The notes: generated by a model from the sequence alone, not told the origin. DNA of 38,449 nt from Thiobacillus sp. (GCF_024708915.1 NZ_JANJXQ010000171.1:1-38449); one strand, 5' to 3'; positions 14,901 to 23,726 are shown, numbered from the stretch's first letter. Translations and numbers: made by a program.

Positions 14901-17499
14901 TCGGCTTGGCGCCGAGGAGGTCCGTCACGTCGCCTAGGGCACGGCCGACCTGAGCCGGACTGAATCCCGTAGCGATGCCGCCGACGACGAGGCCAAATGC
15001 CTCGCCGAAGGGAGGGGCCTGGGTGCGGCTAGTGATCTGGTCCAGCCGCTTGCCGTGCCACAGGACCGACCAATAGTCGGAATTGCACTCAAGGGACACG
15101 TAGGTCACGTGCTCGATGCCTCTCTCGGCCCCTGGCGACTGGAGGGATAGCGTCATGGAGTCCGGGACGCAGTCCGGGTCCAGCACACTCGCTGCCGGGC
15201 ATGGCAGGGGAGAGCGTCCCTCGGTTTCCTCGTACATTGTTTGCTGGGCGAGGCAGTGCCATGCCAGTCGTAGCGGATGCAACGGCGAGAGGATGGTCGC
15301 GTCGGGTATCCGCGCCAGCGTCTGCCCGCCCCCCTCGCGCTGGTAGACCGTGATCGTATCGATCCAGCAGGCTGTGTCGCGGTCGGCTGCCAGCCAGCCG
15401 CTGTAGGAATCGAGATATTGCTCGACGAGAGAGCGGAATTCGTTGTCCCGTGCCAGCCAGGCGCCGAGGCGTGATGACTCCACCAAGCCATTGTTGTCGT
15501 CGGTGGAAGACCGGATGCGCTTCGCGATCTCACGCCTGGCCTCGATGAATCCAGTTGGGGGGGTGAAGGCCGCTGCGCCAGGGCGAGGGTCATACAGGAA
15601 ACTGGCTGATGACAGGATTGGGCCCTGTGGCATGCTCCAGTCAGGCGGAGCCCAGGTCTCGGCATAGTCGCCGGAAATGACGATAGGGAGGAACGATCTG
15701 TCTACGGAGCGCTCATCGAGCATCCATGCTTGGAGGCTCGAGAGCCTAGCGTTGCGGTCCAGCTGGATGACCGTCTTGCCGCCCTTGTCAATATGTAGGC
15801 GGTTAGCTCGGATGAGACGCTCGAACTCGCTGCGGCAGCCTTCCTCCTTCGTCTCGTCGCACGTGACGAGGGTCCGGCAAATCTCTGGCTGCTTGCTACC
15901 GGCCCTCAGGAAGGCAATCTCGAGGATCATCTTCCCATCGACCTCTGCCTCGACCATGTACTCGCCAGGCTGGATCTCGCGTGCTTCCAGCAAGGGTTCA
16001 CGCTCCATGTTCTCCATCGTGTCGTCAGGAACCCCCTTGGCCGATAGGATCTGTGTCCCTGGGGATACCAGCGCCAATAGTTCATACCGCCCCGCGCCAG
16101 GGAGGGACATGGAGGAGTCCCAGTTGTACCCTGAGCGAGCATTCCTCGCCTTTTTCGGTGCAGATACCTTTGTCGCCACGCGGCATGTCAGATAGATGCC
16201 GGGCGCCCAGAAGGAGAGCGGGATGACCTTTATCGATACACTTTTGCACCCGTCCGCCCCTGCCTTGTAGTTGACGGGCGTGCGCTGTAACTTCGTGAAC
16301 GTCTCCGAATAGCAGGCGTTTCCCGGGATGGTCAGTTGACATGGCACCTTGCCAAGGCCGCCTCCACTAAGTGCCACGTTGAGCGGTTTTGCCGAGGTTG
16401 CAGAATCTGACGTCACCTCAAGCGTCACTTCCTCCCAAACTACGGAGGGCTGTCCCCGGTTGGGGGGCAGTATTGCATTCGTGCAAGCTATGGCAAGGTC
16501 ATCGAAGTCATGGGTGTCATCTAAAAGTTCTATCCATGCCTCGACAGTGAGCGTAGGCCACCAAGCAGGCGGCGGGAGTAGCGATTCGGAGTCGAGCGGG
16601 AGGTAGAATGCCGGCGTGGCATTTGAGAATGTCGAGGGAACTTCGCATCGTTGACGTAGATGTTCCAGAAACCCCCTCAGTGCATCGGCGACGTCAGCAG
16701 GACAGTCGTTCTCGATGAGCCGGTCAGTTGTGGTACGGAAGCCTTCGGACATTGCACTGGCAATTTGTGCCAGGACCGCGGCTTGTGCCTTTGCGGAGAC
16801 GCTCCCGTCCTGCATCGGAGGGAAACCACAAACGAGTGAAACAGCCTGTCCTGGAGTAAGGCCATGCCCGTCGTTGGGAATCGAGTAGATCCTGGTGATT
16901 AGTCGCCAAGCTGCCTCGCGGCTCCCCTTGTCGAGGTCCATGTGGTCGCAGGCTGCAGCGCCCAGCTCCACGAGCAGCATTGCTTCTTCAGTTTCTTCCG
17001 CGCTGAGGCCTGCGTAGCGCAAGCCTTGGAGAGCAAGGTGCTGGACGAAACCATCGTTCCACCATTTTTCAAATGGTATTCCCTGGGTATTGTTGCTAGG
17101 CGTGATGCCAAGTTCGGCCGACGTGGTGTCAAGCGAGGCATTGATATGGAGGCTCGGGGGTACAAGGGCGACGAAGCTTGCTTTCCCCGGGGTATTCCGA
17201 ACCTGAAGTAGGTGCGCATCCGTGCAGGCACCGGATTCACCGATGCGCGGGTTTGGACCATGGGCCTGCCCCTCGGGGAAGGGAAGGAGTACCGGGAGTA
17301 GCGCATCCGTGCCATGTTCCTCTGCGGTCAACCGGATTCCTCCGTGCTGGCTGAGTTCAGCGAGAACCCCCTCGAGAAGCCATAGCGGGGGACCATGGAA
17401 CACGAATCGCGATTCTAGGTTCGTGCCGGGTTTCCCCCGGGTGGCTTCGGCGACGTGGCCCCGAATCGTCTTGGCTAGCTCGTGGATCAGTCGGTTCAT
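11986..17499 (-). CDS. Giant DptH/SspH-like protein: PD-(D/E)XK-like nuclease motif plus HerA/FtsK-type motor
   Basis: An 1837-aa protein. The C-terminal ~350 residues are a HerA/FtsK-type DNA-translocase ATPase: Walker A GDLGTGKT (1496-1503), FDYKRDY after strand 2, and Walker B LLVDEAD (about 1717-1723), then a glutamine-containing motif (ILASQYLRHF). Upstream is a nuclease-like signature, RPDLLV (D1220) and VEVKCR (E1241, K1243), the spacing of PD-(D/E)XK enzymes. The first ~1150 residues are not recognised; they include beta-rich stretches and DTRD/LSWGG-type blocks. Size, C-terminal motor and neighbours fit DptH/SspH, the large subunit of restriction modules that act with DNA phosphorothioation, but no such modification genes are here. 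It starts 2 bp after the 507-aa gene. Restriction of unmodified DNA is inferred. Confidence 0.65.
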   Translation of the reverse strand: MNRLIHELAKTIRGHVAEATRGKPGTNLESRFVFHGPPLWLLEGVLAELSQHGGIRLTAEEHGTDALLPVLLPFPEGQAHGPNPRIGESGACTDAHLLQVRNTPGKASFVALVPPSLHINASLDTTSAELGITPSNNTQGIPFEKWWNDGFVQHLALQGLRYAGLSAEETEEAMLLVELGAAACDHMDLDKGSREAAWRLITRIYSIPNDGHGLTPGQAVSLVCGFPPMQDGSVSAKAQAAVLAQIASAMSEGFRTTTDRLIENDCPADVADALRGFLEHLRQRCEVPSTFSNATPAFYLPLDSESLLPPPAWWPTLTVEAWIELLDDTHDFDDLAIACTNAILPPNRGQPSVVWEEVTLEVTSDSATSAKPLNVALSGGGLGKVPCQLTIPGNACYSETFTKLQRTPVNYKAGADGCKSVSIKVIPLSFWAPGIYLTCRVATKVSAPKKARNARSGYNWDSSMSLPGAGRYELLALVSPGTQILSAKGVPDDTMENMEREPLLEAREIQPGEYMVEAEVDGKMILEIAFLRAGSKQPEICRTLVTCDETKEEGCRSEFERLIRANRLHIDKGGKTVIQLDRNARLSSLQAWMLDERSVDRSFLPIVISGDYAETWAPPDWSMPQGPILSSASFLYDPRPGAAAFTPPTGFIEARREIAKRIRSSTDDNNGLVESSRLGAWLARDNEFRSLVEQYLDSYSGWLAADRDTACWIDTITVYQREGGGQTLARIPDATILSPLHPLRLAWHCLAQQTMYEETEGRSPLPCPAASVLDPDCVPDSMTLSLQSPGAERGIEHVTYVSLECNSDYWSVLWHGKRLDQITSRTQAPPFGEAFGLVVGGIATGFSPAQVGRALGDVTDLLGAKPIVSVAISSAGGTTDACNEGLAIWSSARFGNGGSANDCLAAGPRFLEIYDTRDTLRPDDAVIANLAEDTGGHVRWYCKQPDNSTPDLGIIAQLDSVQPDLVDTSTMSPLSWGGLIRHRVRRQLQGTFLSESRQAKLSGRSGDGLPDKLIDCMLAIESAPGGKKGIQFSPNVHAVTQMLEDRRASFVAVSSSTVDPACFLNGGMGRSYLWDYDLPAYSARAGDTSGYYLLSQIRDSDREALAKVLEPLPGCNGLPSGQVEEILLEVARRGIPTVRGLSGDDTGATGDLGLFLAVRLLQDQFRTVGNVEGLVPVLAGSEEDATVALVIPVDPFRGYLADLARSLGREKKETSLSRPDLLVAGIRLAENRISILLTPVEVKCRQGTILGSNDTKEALGQARALSSLFRALEERAAQSQLWRVAYQHLLLSMIGFGLRVYSQHPIASANQTRWAEFHERIAATVLGGTPGAIEIEDRGRLIVIDASPSSDCKDTDGDGTPETIVISNVDAGRIAIGDSNTFYDAVRKKVGQWWLLPEPRKPGAIAPQGGEPFPEAAQAPNTPADLPRATSDITQPPIQEHIVQTVTSSSDAHGDASPATGIILSVGRTVDGLEPRRLSLNISDTRLNQLNMGVVGDLGTGKTQLLKSLILQITRGGQQNRGIKPRFLIFDYKRDYSSPEFVEATGAKVVTPNRLPLNLFDISAVGQSNSPWLDRFRFFTDVLDKIYSGIGPVQRDKLKSAVRNAYDSCQGQGRQPTIYDIHAEYRELLGDKSDTPMAIIDDLVDMEIFERVPEKTKTFDEFLDGVVVVSLDALGQDDRSKNMLVAIMLNMFYENMLRTPKRPFVGSDPQLRVIDSYLLVDEADNIMRYEFDVLRKLLLQGREFGAGVILASQYLRHFKTSTTDYREPLLTWFIHKVPNVTPAELGALGFTSDLGDLAERVKTLQNHHCLYKSFDVPGEIIHGLPFFQLIQKGGVQS

Positions 17500-17501
17500 G
17501 A

Positions 17502-19025
17502 TCAGGAGGGAATGTGGTTGCTGGGGGCGAATGGAGGCAGGAGGAGCATCCCGCTTTCGGCATCCGGGCTATCAAGGACGAGGCCCAGCAGTCGCAGCTG
17601 CTGCCCGAGGTCGTTCTGCGCGATGTCGTTCCGGTTGACGAGAACGCCGTAACCGGCAAGGTGCTCGGCGAGACGGTGTATCGATCTTGGGCCGTTCATC
17701 CCGTGAAGGGCGCAGTGGACCATCGCAAGGACCGCGACGGGGCCGAGGGAAAGTATCCAGGGGCTGTTGCTGTGGCTACCTGCCTTGCGCAGGATGTAGC
17801 CCTGGTCGTAGCCTCGTAAAATTGGCACGGCGGTTTGTCGCTGCCCGAGTACATGCCTGGCAAACTCGAACAGGTTGTTGCCTATTCCCTTGTCGCAAGC
17901 CAGGGTTCTTGCTTCTTGCTCTGCAAGGTCATAGAAGCAGTCTAGTGTTCCCATCGACTCAAGCTTGACCCTTTGGTCACGGACCACCTTGCACAGGGTT
18001 GCAATGCCTAGCGACGAAGAGAGGTCGCCAGATTGCTTTACTCCAGCCTCATCCAGAGCCCAGAGGACGGTATTGATGCCCAGTCGGGCAATCAGGTAAC
18101 TTGATGCCAAGTCCTTGAAGCTGTTCAGCGCCTTCGCGCCATAGGCCATGTAGTTGGCATCAAGGGGAAAAACCTGCCCCCGGACTTCCTCTTCGTTCGC
18201 AGGTCCGTGCCCGGCGAGTGAATCTCGTACTACGCGCCAAGTCCGCTCGTGTACGTCACACAACCAGGCCACGTGGGCCACGGCACCCAACCGTAGGACG
18301 GCCTCCAGCAAGCTTGTCCATTGGCGGCGGGTAAGGCGAGCCTTGATGTCGATGATTGCGCGTAGATCGGCCGAGAAGCGCCGAGCGGGTAGGAATCGGA
18401 TGGCATCGTGGTCCGTCCTGGCGAGGCGGAAAGTTTCTCCCTCCTGTAGGGGGACCAATGCCCACTCGGTGGACCCTGTCCACGCCTGTGCCTCCCTGTG
18501 CAGCCATCGCGCGAACACGTCGTCCTCATCATCGATGGTAAGGGCCTGGAATAAGTCTTTCCAAAGCGCCTGTGCACTTGCCTCGTCCGGCGTTCCCATG
18601 GCGACCATGTTCCTGACTATCAGGCCAGGGTTCCATGGGTTACCCCTGAGGCGCGGAGAATTTGAGAATAGGGCTGCCTCGGGCACGAGGGGGGTCATCT
18701 GGATGAAACGCAGTTTCGACTGCTTCGGAAGTTTTGGGCTTTCCAAGATTCCATGCAGCATCGTGAACCAGTCGTCTGGCCCGAGCGTGGCGCCTTCTGG
18801 CTGTGTTTTGTGCCGCCGCCGGAGCTCGATGGCCTTGTCGAGTTCACGTCCCGCCTGGGGCACCGAAGCCTCGCTGGCGCTAGCAAACCCGATGGAGCGG
18901 TAGAGCGAAGCCAACAGGACTTCTGAGCTCGCATATTCTGGGGCCGGGCTGATAACGAAGGCTGACTGCTTGTACGTGCTATGCGGGCTTAGCCAGGGCT
19001 TCTCCTTGAAGGATTCCAGGCTCAT
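17502..19025 (-). CDS. DptG/SspG-like middle component of the FGH-type module
   Basis: A 507-aa soluble protein without recognisable catalytic motifs. It is mostly helical, and the last ~60 residues (about 445-500: IHRLAEHLAGYGVLVNRNDIAQNDLGQQLRLLG as a helix-rich block, then LDSPDAESG and PPF) resemble a winged helix. I call it DptG/SspG-like by size and position between an ~700-aa P-loop ATPase and a giant HerA-type ATPase, not by strong motif evidence. Its start overlaps the upstream stop by 4 bases (ATGA) and its stop lies 2 bp before the next start, so the three genes are almost certainly translated together and may form one complex. Confidence 0.5.
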   Translation of the reverse strand: MSLESFKEKPWLSPHSTYKQSAFVISPAPEYASSEVLLASLYRSIGFASASEASVPQAGRELDKAIELRRRHKTQPEGATLGPDDWFTMLHGILESPKLPKQSKLRFIQMTPLVPEAALFSNSPRLRGNPWNPGLIVRNMVAMGTPDEASAQALWKDLFQALTIDDEDDVFARWLHREAQAWTGSTEWALVPLQEGETFRLARTDHDAIRFLPARRFSADLRAIIDIKARLTRRQWTSLLEAVLRLGAVAHVAWLCDVHERTWRVVRDSLAGHGPANEEEVRGQVFPLDANYMAYGAKALNSFKDLASSYLIARLGINTVLWALDEAGVKQSGDLSSSLGIATLCKVVRDQRVKLESMGTLDCFYDLAEQEARTLACDKGIGNNLFEFARHVLGQRQTAVPILRGYDQGYILRKAGSHSNSPWILSLGPVAVLAMVHCALHGMNGPRSIHRLAEHLAGYGVLVNRNDIAQNDLGQQLRLLGLVLDSPDAESGMLLLPPFAPSNHIPS

Positions 19026-21145
19026 TGGTTAGCCCCTTCCTGGCTTGCGACGAACTGCCCTCCCCAGGAGAGACGGATTGTGGTCCCTTCGCGGCCAACC
19101 TTGATAGCCGCGTTGTCCAATAGTTCGCCATCACGCACGATATGGCCGGCGAGCCGGGCCCTGGCCGTGTCGAGCAGGGCGGTCACGGCGCGTGGTAGCG
19201 ATGCTGGGGACAGCCCTCGCTCTAGCTCGCGGATGGCCTTGTAGAGCTCGTAGGTCAACGCCAGCGGCGGTGAATCTGGTGAAGCTCCAACCCGCAAGAA
19301 GCAGATGGGAGCCCGCGGACGCCCCTCCTTGAAGGTAGGGATTGGCTTGACCTGTTGTGGCGGGACGACAAGTGTCGCCTGGCGCTGGGCTGGGGGCAAT
19401 GGCTGGCCAAAGGTAGTCGTTAGCGGGATCTCGAATTCGTTGTGGCTGTTCAACAGTTGGCGGACCTTCAGCGCGACATCGTGTACGTGCCTGCCCTGGT
19501 CATCCTCCACCACCATCTGGAAGGAGCCAAGGAGGCTTGCGTTTGCCACCTTTGCGGATCGGGTACAGACGCTACGGCGTACGATGCGGCAGGCCAGGTC
19601 GCGCAGGTAGCGCTGGATGCGGTTGGCGGCGGTCGGGCGCTTCTTGCGGACAGCTGGCTCCGACAGCATGGTGTCTGCCGTGGCAAGTCGCCGCAAGAGC
19701 TCGATCTCGTTGGGGGACAGTGTCTGGTACTTCTTCAGGTATTCGAGGCCCGCGCGGACAGAGCGGCTGAAACGGATATCTATGTCCGCGAGGCGAACGG
19801 TGGTCTGCTTGCTGAGGGCGACTTCCGTCTCGGGCGAGGCGATTGCCGGGTCGAGGTTAGTGGACAGGTCCGTGAGGATCCCCGAGATTGACGTGGGCAG
19901 GTAGCTGGTCTTCCTTTCAACGAGGAAGGCGAGGAGCCCCTTGAGCATGCGTGTTCCTTCCCTGCCACCGTCAAGCCCCAGATCCTTCATGTCGCGGCGC
20001 AGGACGCTCGCGCTCCCCGTGTCCCAGGAATGGAACAGCGCATGTTGGTAGCTCGCCGAGACCAGGCGGAGGAGCGCAGTAAGCTCGTTGCGCCCGTTCC
20101 CATTGTTGGTCTGGGCGGCGTTGTCGAGTTCCTTTTGATGGGCTGCCCATTCACATGGTGTCGTCTTCTGGCCACGCACGGCGTGCTGGTGGCCTGCTAG
20201 GAGATAGGACAGCATGGAGAACAAGTCGCGGAAGCTCAGGCGCTTCCCGCTGGCGAGTTCGTACCACCGGAGGACCTGTAGGAGGGCCTCCTTATGGCCG
20301 TCACGGTTAAGGAGCTGGTTGCTATGGCAGAAGGGGCAGTTCGCACCTGCAGGGCATGATCCAGAGCTGGGCCACGCCCCGAGATCGGTCACATAGGCAA
20401 GGAGCTCCAGTGCTGGGACGCTTGCTCCGGCCTTGGCAGGGACCGTCAGTGACTCGGCATCCATCGGCCAGACAGCCGCCCAGGGATAGTCCTGCAGGGG
20501 CCAGCAGACAGGGGCCGACGAGGACAGGCTGACGGACCGGGTGATGGTCTCGAGCAGCATCCTGATGTCGTCGGACTTGTTGTCGATGGCATGGATCAGG
20601 GCATCGTCCAGGACGCCGCGGTTCACGCAGCAAAGGTAAAGGTCGTGGCTGTCCCCGGCACAGGCCTTCGTGAGTTCATCGATGAGAAGCAGCGGTGCAG
20701 TACTTCCCTCGTGTCCCGCGGTTAGAGAGGCATCCTGGACAATGCTCAGGTTTAGTAGCCTTGCAGGCGATGCTAGCCGCCCAGCGTCGGTGACCACGAG
20801 GCGGGACACATTGTCCCCATCAGGATTGAAGGCCTTGCTAAGTTCAATGCTCAGCTGGCCGCCGGTGGCAAGGGCACTGTCGAGGCTGCGGATGGTGTGC
20901 TCTATGGCTTCGGTCTTGCCATTCCCTGGGCCACCGACCAGAAGGAGGACGCGTGGAGTACCCGGCTCGCTAGCTGCGATTGCCGTGGCCCAGTCTTCCA
21001 GTCGGTCGATCAGGTGGGTGCGGAGTAGCGCCTTGCCAGGACGGCCACTATCTTGGTCGAAGAGCCGCTTGACGCCTCCGGAGTGTTGGCCTGCCCACTC
21101 GACAAGATCATGGGGGAACGTTGGCTTGTTGTTCTGGTTCTCCAT
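19022..21145 (-). CDS. DptF/SspF-like P-loop ATPase with Cys cluster
   Basis: A 707-aa AAA-like ATPase. Walker A is GGPGNGKTE (71-79), Walker B LLLIDEL (152-158), and CVNRG (173-177) fits a sensor-1 position. A Cys cluster, C264, C270 and C273 (CPAGANCPFC), could bind zinc. The C-terminal half holds helical regions and an Arg-rich stretch (about 495-530) that could contact DNA. Comparable ATPases are the F subunits of Dpt and Ssp restriction modules; BREX BrxC shares the general N-terminal layout but is larger. It follows the methyltransferase by 17 bp and overlaps the next gene by 4. Its activity is presumed ATP-dependent recognition or assembly. Confidence 0.6.
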   Translation of the reverse strand: MENQNNKPTFPHDLVEWAGQHSGGVKRLFDQDSGRPGKALLRTHLIDRLEDWATAIAASEPGTPRVLLLVGGPGNGKTEAIEHTIRSLDSALATGGQLSIELSKAFNPDGDNVSRLVVTDAGRLASPARLLNLSIVQDASLTAGHEGSTAPLLLIDELTKACAGDSHDLYLCCVNRGVLDDALIHAIDNKSDDIRMLLETITRSVSLSSSAPVCWPLQDYPWAAVWPMDAESLTVPAKAGASVPALELLAYVTDLGAWPSSGSCPAGANCPFCHSNQLLNRDGHKEALLQVLRWYELASGKRLSFRDLFSMLSYLLAGHQHAVRGQKTTPCEWAAHQKELDNAAQTNNGNGRNELTALLRLVSASYQHALFHSWDTGSASVLRRDMKDLGLDGGREGTRMLKGLLAFLVERKTSYLPTSISGILTDLSTNLDPAIASPETEVALSKQTTVRLADIDIRFSRSVRAGLEYLKKYQTLSPNEIELLRRLATADTMLSEPAVRKKRPTAANRIQRYLRDLACRIVRRSVCTRSAKVANASLLGSFQMVVEDDQGRHVHDVALKVRQLLNSHNEFEIPLTTTFGQPLPPAQRQATLVVPPQQVKPIPTFKEGRPRAPICFLRVGASPDSPPLALTYELYKAIRELERGLSPASLPRAVTALLDTARARLAGHIVRDGELLDNAAIKVGREGTTIRLSWGGQFVASQEGANQ

Positions 21146-21162
21146 CTCCCTGATGGCCTCCT

Positions 21163-22476
21163 CTAGGCTGCTATGCGGTTTCTAATGCCTGGCTGTTCTA
21201 CTTGTTTCGTCTGCCCGGCCTCTGCAAGCGCAGCCTTGATGGCCAAGCCGATCGCCCATCCAAGGAAGGGTGGAACCGCGTTACCGACCTGTGTATAGCG
21301 CGGGCATTCCTTCGTACGCATTGGGCCGCCTGTCGTGTACTTGCCCTTGAAACGGAACCAGTCCGGGAAGCTCTGCAGCCTTGCGCTCTCGCGCACTGTT
21401 AGGATCCTTGGCTCTTCATAGTGGAGGACGTCGTCGGGCAATGTCGTGATCGTGGGTGCGGGCACGTTAGCCGCCATAGGATGTATCCGGTGCTTCTTTA
21501 GGCCAAACCGTTCCCGGCTGGCCTTGCTCATAATGACCCCCCGGTTACATTCTTGGAGGATCATCCGGAATCTTTCTTGTACTACTTTTGTGTGCCTGGC
21601 GAGCCGCATGCTATCCATCTCGTTGTCCCTGCAGTGCTTGTGCATCTGTTTTTGGTAAGGGGTACGTGGCCCGGGATAGATGATTTCTTCAAAACCAGCT
21701 GAAAATAGGTCGAGGCAAGCCTTGCGCGACTTACCTTCGATTAACAGGTCGGATATGGCATCTCCAGCTGAAACAACCCCCTCGTGGAATCCCATGTCCC
21801 GGAGCAGCTTGAGTCGTGTTTCATCCAACAACTTGAATGCACGATCAATGCTCCCCGGCAACCGGCCTGCCAATTCCGTCCTAAGCCCTATCACGACAAG
21901 ACGCGAGCGCTTCTGCGGGACGCCGAATGTAGATGCATCCACGATCCTCCCATCGACTTGATAGCCAATAGCTTCCAGGCTGGTCTTTAGTTTGTCGTAG
22001 AAGGATTCATTCGATCGAATGCATTCGTTCTTGGCCCCTTGCTTGCATCGGTGCGCCACCTGCATGCCCGGGACATTCTCTAATACGATGGCTTTGGGTC
22101 TAATCGCATCTACGACCTGGACATATTTTTGGAACAGCATGTTGCGAGGGTCAGATTCCTGCCGCTTGCCAGCGAAGCTGAACCCCTGGCACGGAGGCCC
22201 ACCTCCCAGGATGTCGACCCCCCCCCGCATCTGCAGCAATTCCGTCCGATGCTTCGCCAACAAGTCATCTATTGGCCAGGCACGCTGTTCTAGCCACCTT
22301 GGCCAAGCGAACTTTGTGATTGGCACCCTACGTTGTCCGAGAAAGTTGTCCGAGAAAGTCTCGAATGCCATCGGGTCTCGCTCGACAGCAAACACCCCTT
22401 GAAGCCCCGCCAGGGAAAGGCCGAGGGAAAGACCGCCGCACCCGGAAAAGAGATCTATGAAGGATAGTTTGGACAT
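21163..22476 (-). CDS. DNA (cytosine-5) methyltransferase
   Basis: A 437-aa C5 methyltransferase that transfers a methyl group from S-adenosylmethionine to cytosine. Motifs occur in canonical order: I FSGCGG (10-15), IV GGPPCQGFS with catalytic C96, VI ENV (133-135), VIII QKRSR (188-192), a variable target-recognition region (about 200-370), IX RLQSFP and X QVGNAVPP (about 404-411). Specificity cannot be read from sequence; the co-transcribed vsr suggests a site at which deamination repair matters. It is the first gene of the operon. No strong ribosome binding site precedes the ATG. No ordinary restriction endonuclease gene is nearby; the F-G-H genes take that position. Confidence 0.92.
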   Translation of the reverse strand: MSKLSFIDLFSGCGGLSLGLSLAGLQGVFAVERDPMAFETFSDNFLGQRRVPITKFAWPRWLEQRAWPIDDLLAKHRTELLQMRGGVDILGGGPPCQGFSFAGKRQESDPRNMLFQKYVQVVDAIRPKAIVLENVPGMQVAHRCKQGAKNECIRSNESFYDKLKTSLEAIGYQVDGRIVDASTFGVPQKRSRLVVIGLRTELAGRLPGSIDRAFKLLDETRLKLLRDMGFHEGVVSAGDAISDLLIEGKSRKACLDLFSAGFEEIIYPGPRTPYQKQMHKHCRDNEMDSMRLARHTKVVQERFRMILQECNRGVIMSKASRERFGLKKHRIHPMAANVPAPTITTLPDDVLHYEEPRILTVRESARLQSFPDWFRFKGKYTTGGPMRTKECPRYTQVGNAVPPFLGWAIGLAIKAALAEAGQTKQVEQPGIRNRIAA

Positions 22477-23240
22477 CTGGGGCTGTCTGAGCAGACGGTC
22501 AGCGAGAAGAACTTGGCTGGAAAACCGACGGCGATCTTGGGTTTGTCGTTTGCTTGTGTTGTTAGGTCAGTCAATTATCGCAGTTACTGCCATCCCCAAG
22601 GAAGTCATCGGCCTGATTTCGTATACCAATACTAAGAACCGTGAGAGCAATAATGGCGAAAGGCCAGCTTCGGCCGATGAAGAAACGGCCGCCACCATCT
22701 GCGCTAACGTCCGTATTTGATTGCTCCGACTGTGCATCCCTGTCCCTTCCGCTCCGCCCACGCCTGCGGCGTCGGCTCCGCTCCGCCGTTCCGGCGGCAA
22801 CAGGGGTTGTCAGCGCCATGCCTACGGCATCGCGGTGGACTAAAACCCTTCAAATATGCACCGTCGCAGCCGGTGCCTCCGCGCAATCCCCCCGTCCTTC
22901 GTGAGTTCCTTCGCCCTTAGTTCGCGACCATAGCCAGGCTGCTGAGGGAACGGCGCTATGCGCCTTGCAAGGGGCTTTCGCGGCATAAACGCCAACGCCC
23001 GCCAAGCCGTGCTGCGCACGCGGGCGCCGACATTTATTCCACGTCCCCTTGCATCCCTCATCCCCCCGCCTAAACCCGTCGCAAGGGCGAAGGAACTCAC
23101 GAAAGACGGCAGCGCGGGCAAGCAGAACACCAGCCAGCGCCGGAGCAGAAAAGCCGGGGCTCCAGAGTCTTCGAATCCGGCAGTTTTGAAACCCAGTTCG
23201 CGAGGTACCCGCAAGCAACCATCAACCTGAGGAGGTCCAC
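22477..23240. other. Divergent non-coding region with hairpins, between methyltransferase and DUF6573 genes
   Basis: About 760 bp without a supported gene. The part next to the methyltransferase (22477-22735) is AT-richer and must carry its promoter, though no clear -35/-10 pair is visible. From 22740 on, GC-rich hairpins appear, e.g. CCGCCG/CGGCGG with a TTC loop (22783-22797) and ATGCC/GGCAT with a TAC loop (22818-22830), followed by the large nested inverted repeat at 22892-23109. Open frames here are short and lack family resemblance. Confidence 0.5.
22892..23109. repeat. 27-bp inverted repeat enclosing nested stems
   Basis: The arms 22892-22918 and 23083-23109 match as inverted repeats at 26 of 27 positions around a 164-base spacer. 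Inside, GCAAGGGG/CCCCTTGC (22966-22973, 23045-23052) and CGCCCGC/GCGGGCG (22996-23002, 23020-23026) are centred within about 11 bases of the same point, so the whole 218 bp can fold into one long structure. No target-site duplication is visible at its edges. It could be a miniature inverted-repeat element, a structured RNA, or a regulatory or origin structure. Confidence 0.6.
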
Positions 23241-23648
23241 ATGAACACGATGAACGAGATTTTCGGTGAAGTGATTTATACCTACACCCGCAAGCAGGCC
23301 ATCGAGGACGGTCAGCTGATTTGCGTCGACGAGGTGGCAAGAGAAGTCGGATTCCGCATCCCGGTAGCTGTCACCCGCGCGGTCTGGGCCGATTGCGTGG
23401 AGTGGGGTGAGGCGGACAACTGCCGCCAGACCTACCAAGACGAGGCGGGGAGATTGTGGGACGTGCTTTGGATGGCGATGAACGCTGCGCGTCGTGGCGC
23501 TGGTGCGCAGAGACTTGTTTTCCAGCTCTACCGTGTGCCACGTGGCGGACACGGCGTGCGGCCACGCTTGGTGAAATTGGTCGCGCAAATCGGGCCCGGA
23601 GACGACGGCGATCCGGTCATCACTATCCTGCTTCCTGATGAAGATTGA
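23241..23648 (+). CDS. DUF6573-like plasmid-type protein
   Basis: A 135-aa soluble protein. The N-terminus (FGEVIYTYTRKQAIEDGQLI, about 8-27) and the following VDEVAREVGFRIPVAVTRAVW match the small DUF6573-type proteins common on plasmids and conjugative elements, whose function is unknown. It has no membrane segment and no catalytic motif that I can identify. A near-perfect AGGAGG ribosome binding site precedes the ATG by about 6 bases. It is the first of three plus-strand genes (with KfrA and a small ORF) between the two defence modules, a plasmid-backbone type cluster. Confidence 0.7.
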   Translation: MNTMNEIFGEVIYTYTRKQAIEDGQLICVDEVAREVGFRIPVAVTRAVWADCVEWGEADNCRQTYQDEAGRLWDVLWMAMNAARRGAGAQRLVFQLYRVPRGGHGVRPRLVKLVAQIGPGDDGDPVITILLPDED

Positions 23649-23726
23649 AGGCGCGTGCGTGGACAGAAAACACCAAAAAACCGGCATCCAGCTAACTGCC
23701 GATCAAACTTGAACTGTGATCGTTAG

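Noticed and set aside
11547..22476. Classification of the operon as DISARM or BREX
   Set aside because: DISARM needs the helicase DrmA, DUF1998 protein DrmB and often a PLD protein; BREX needs PglZ and BrxL or similar. None of these is here.
22500..22640. Promoter of the methyltransferase gene
   Set aside because: TTGACT-like and TATACG-like boxes occur on the minus strand but not at a proper spacing from one another; I would not place a promoter.
22457..23340. Short open frames on both strands between the methyltransferase and DUF6573 genes
   Set aside because: No ribosome binding sites, no recognisable domains, and they run through the inverted repeat structure.
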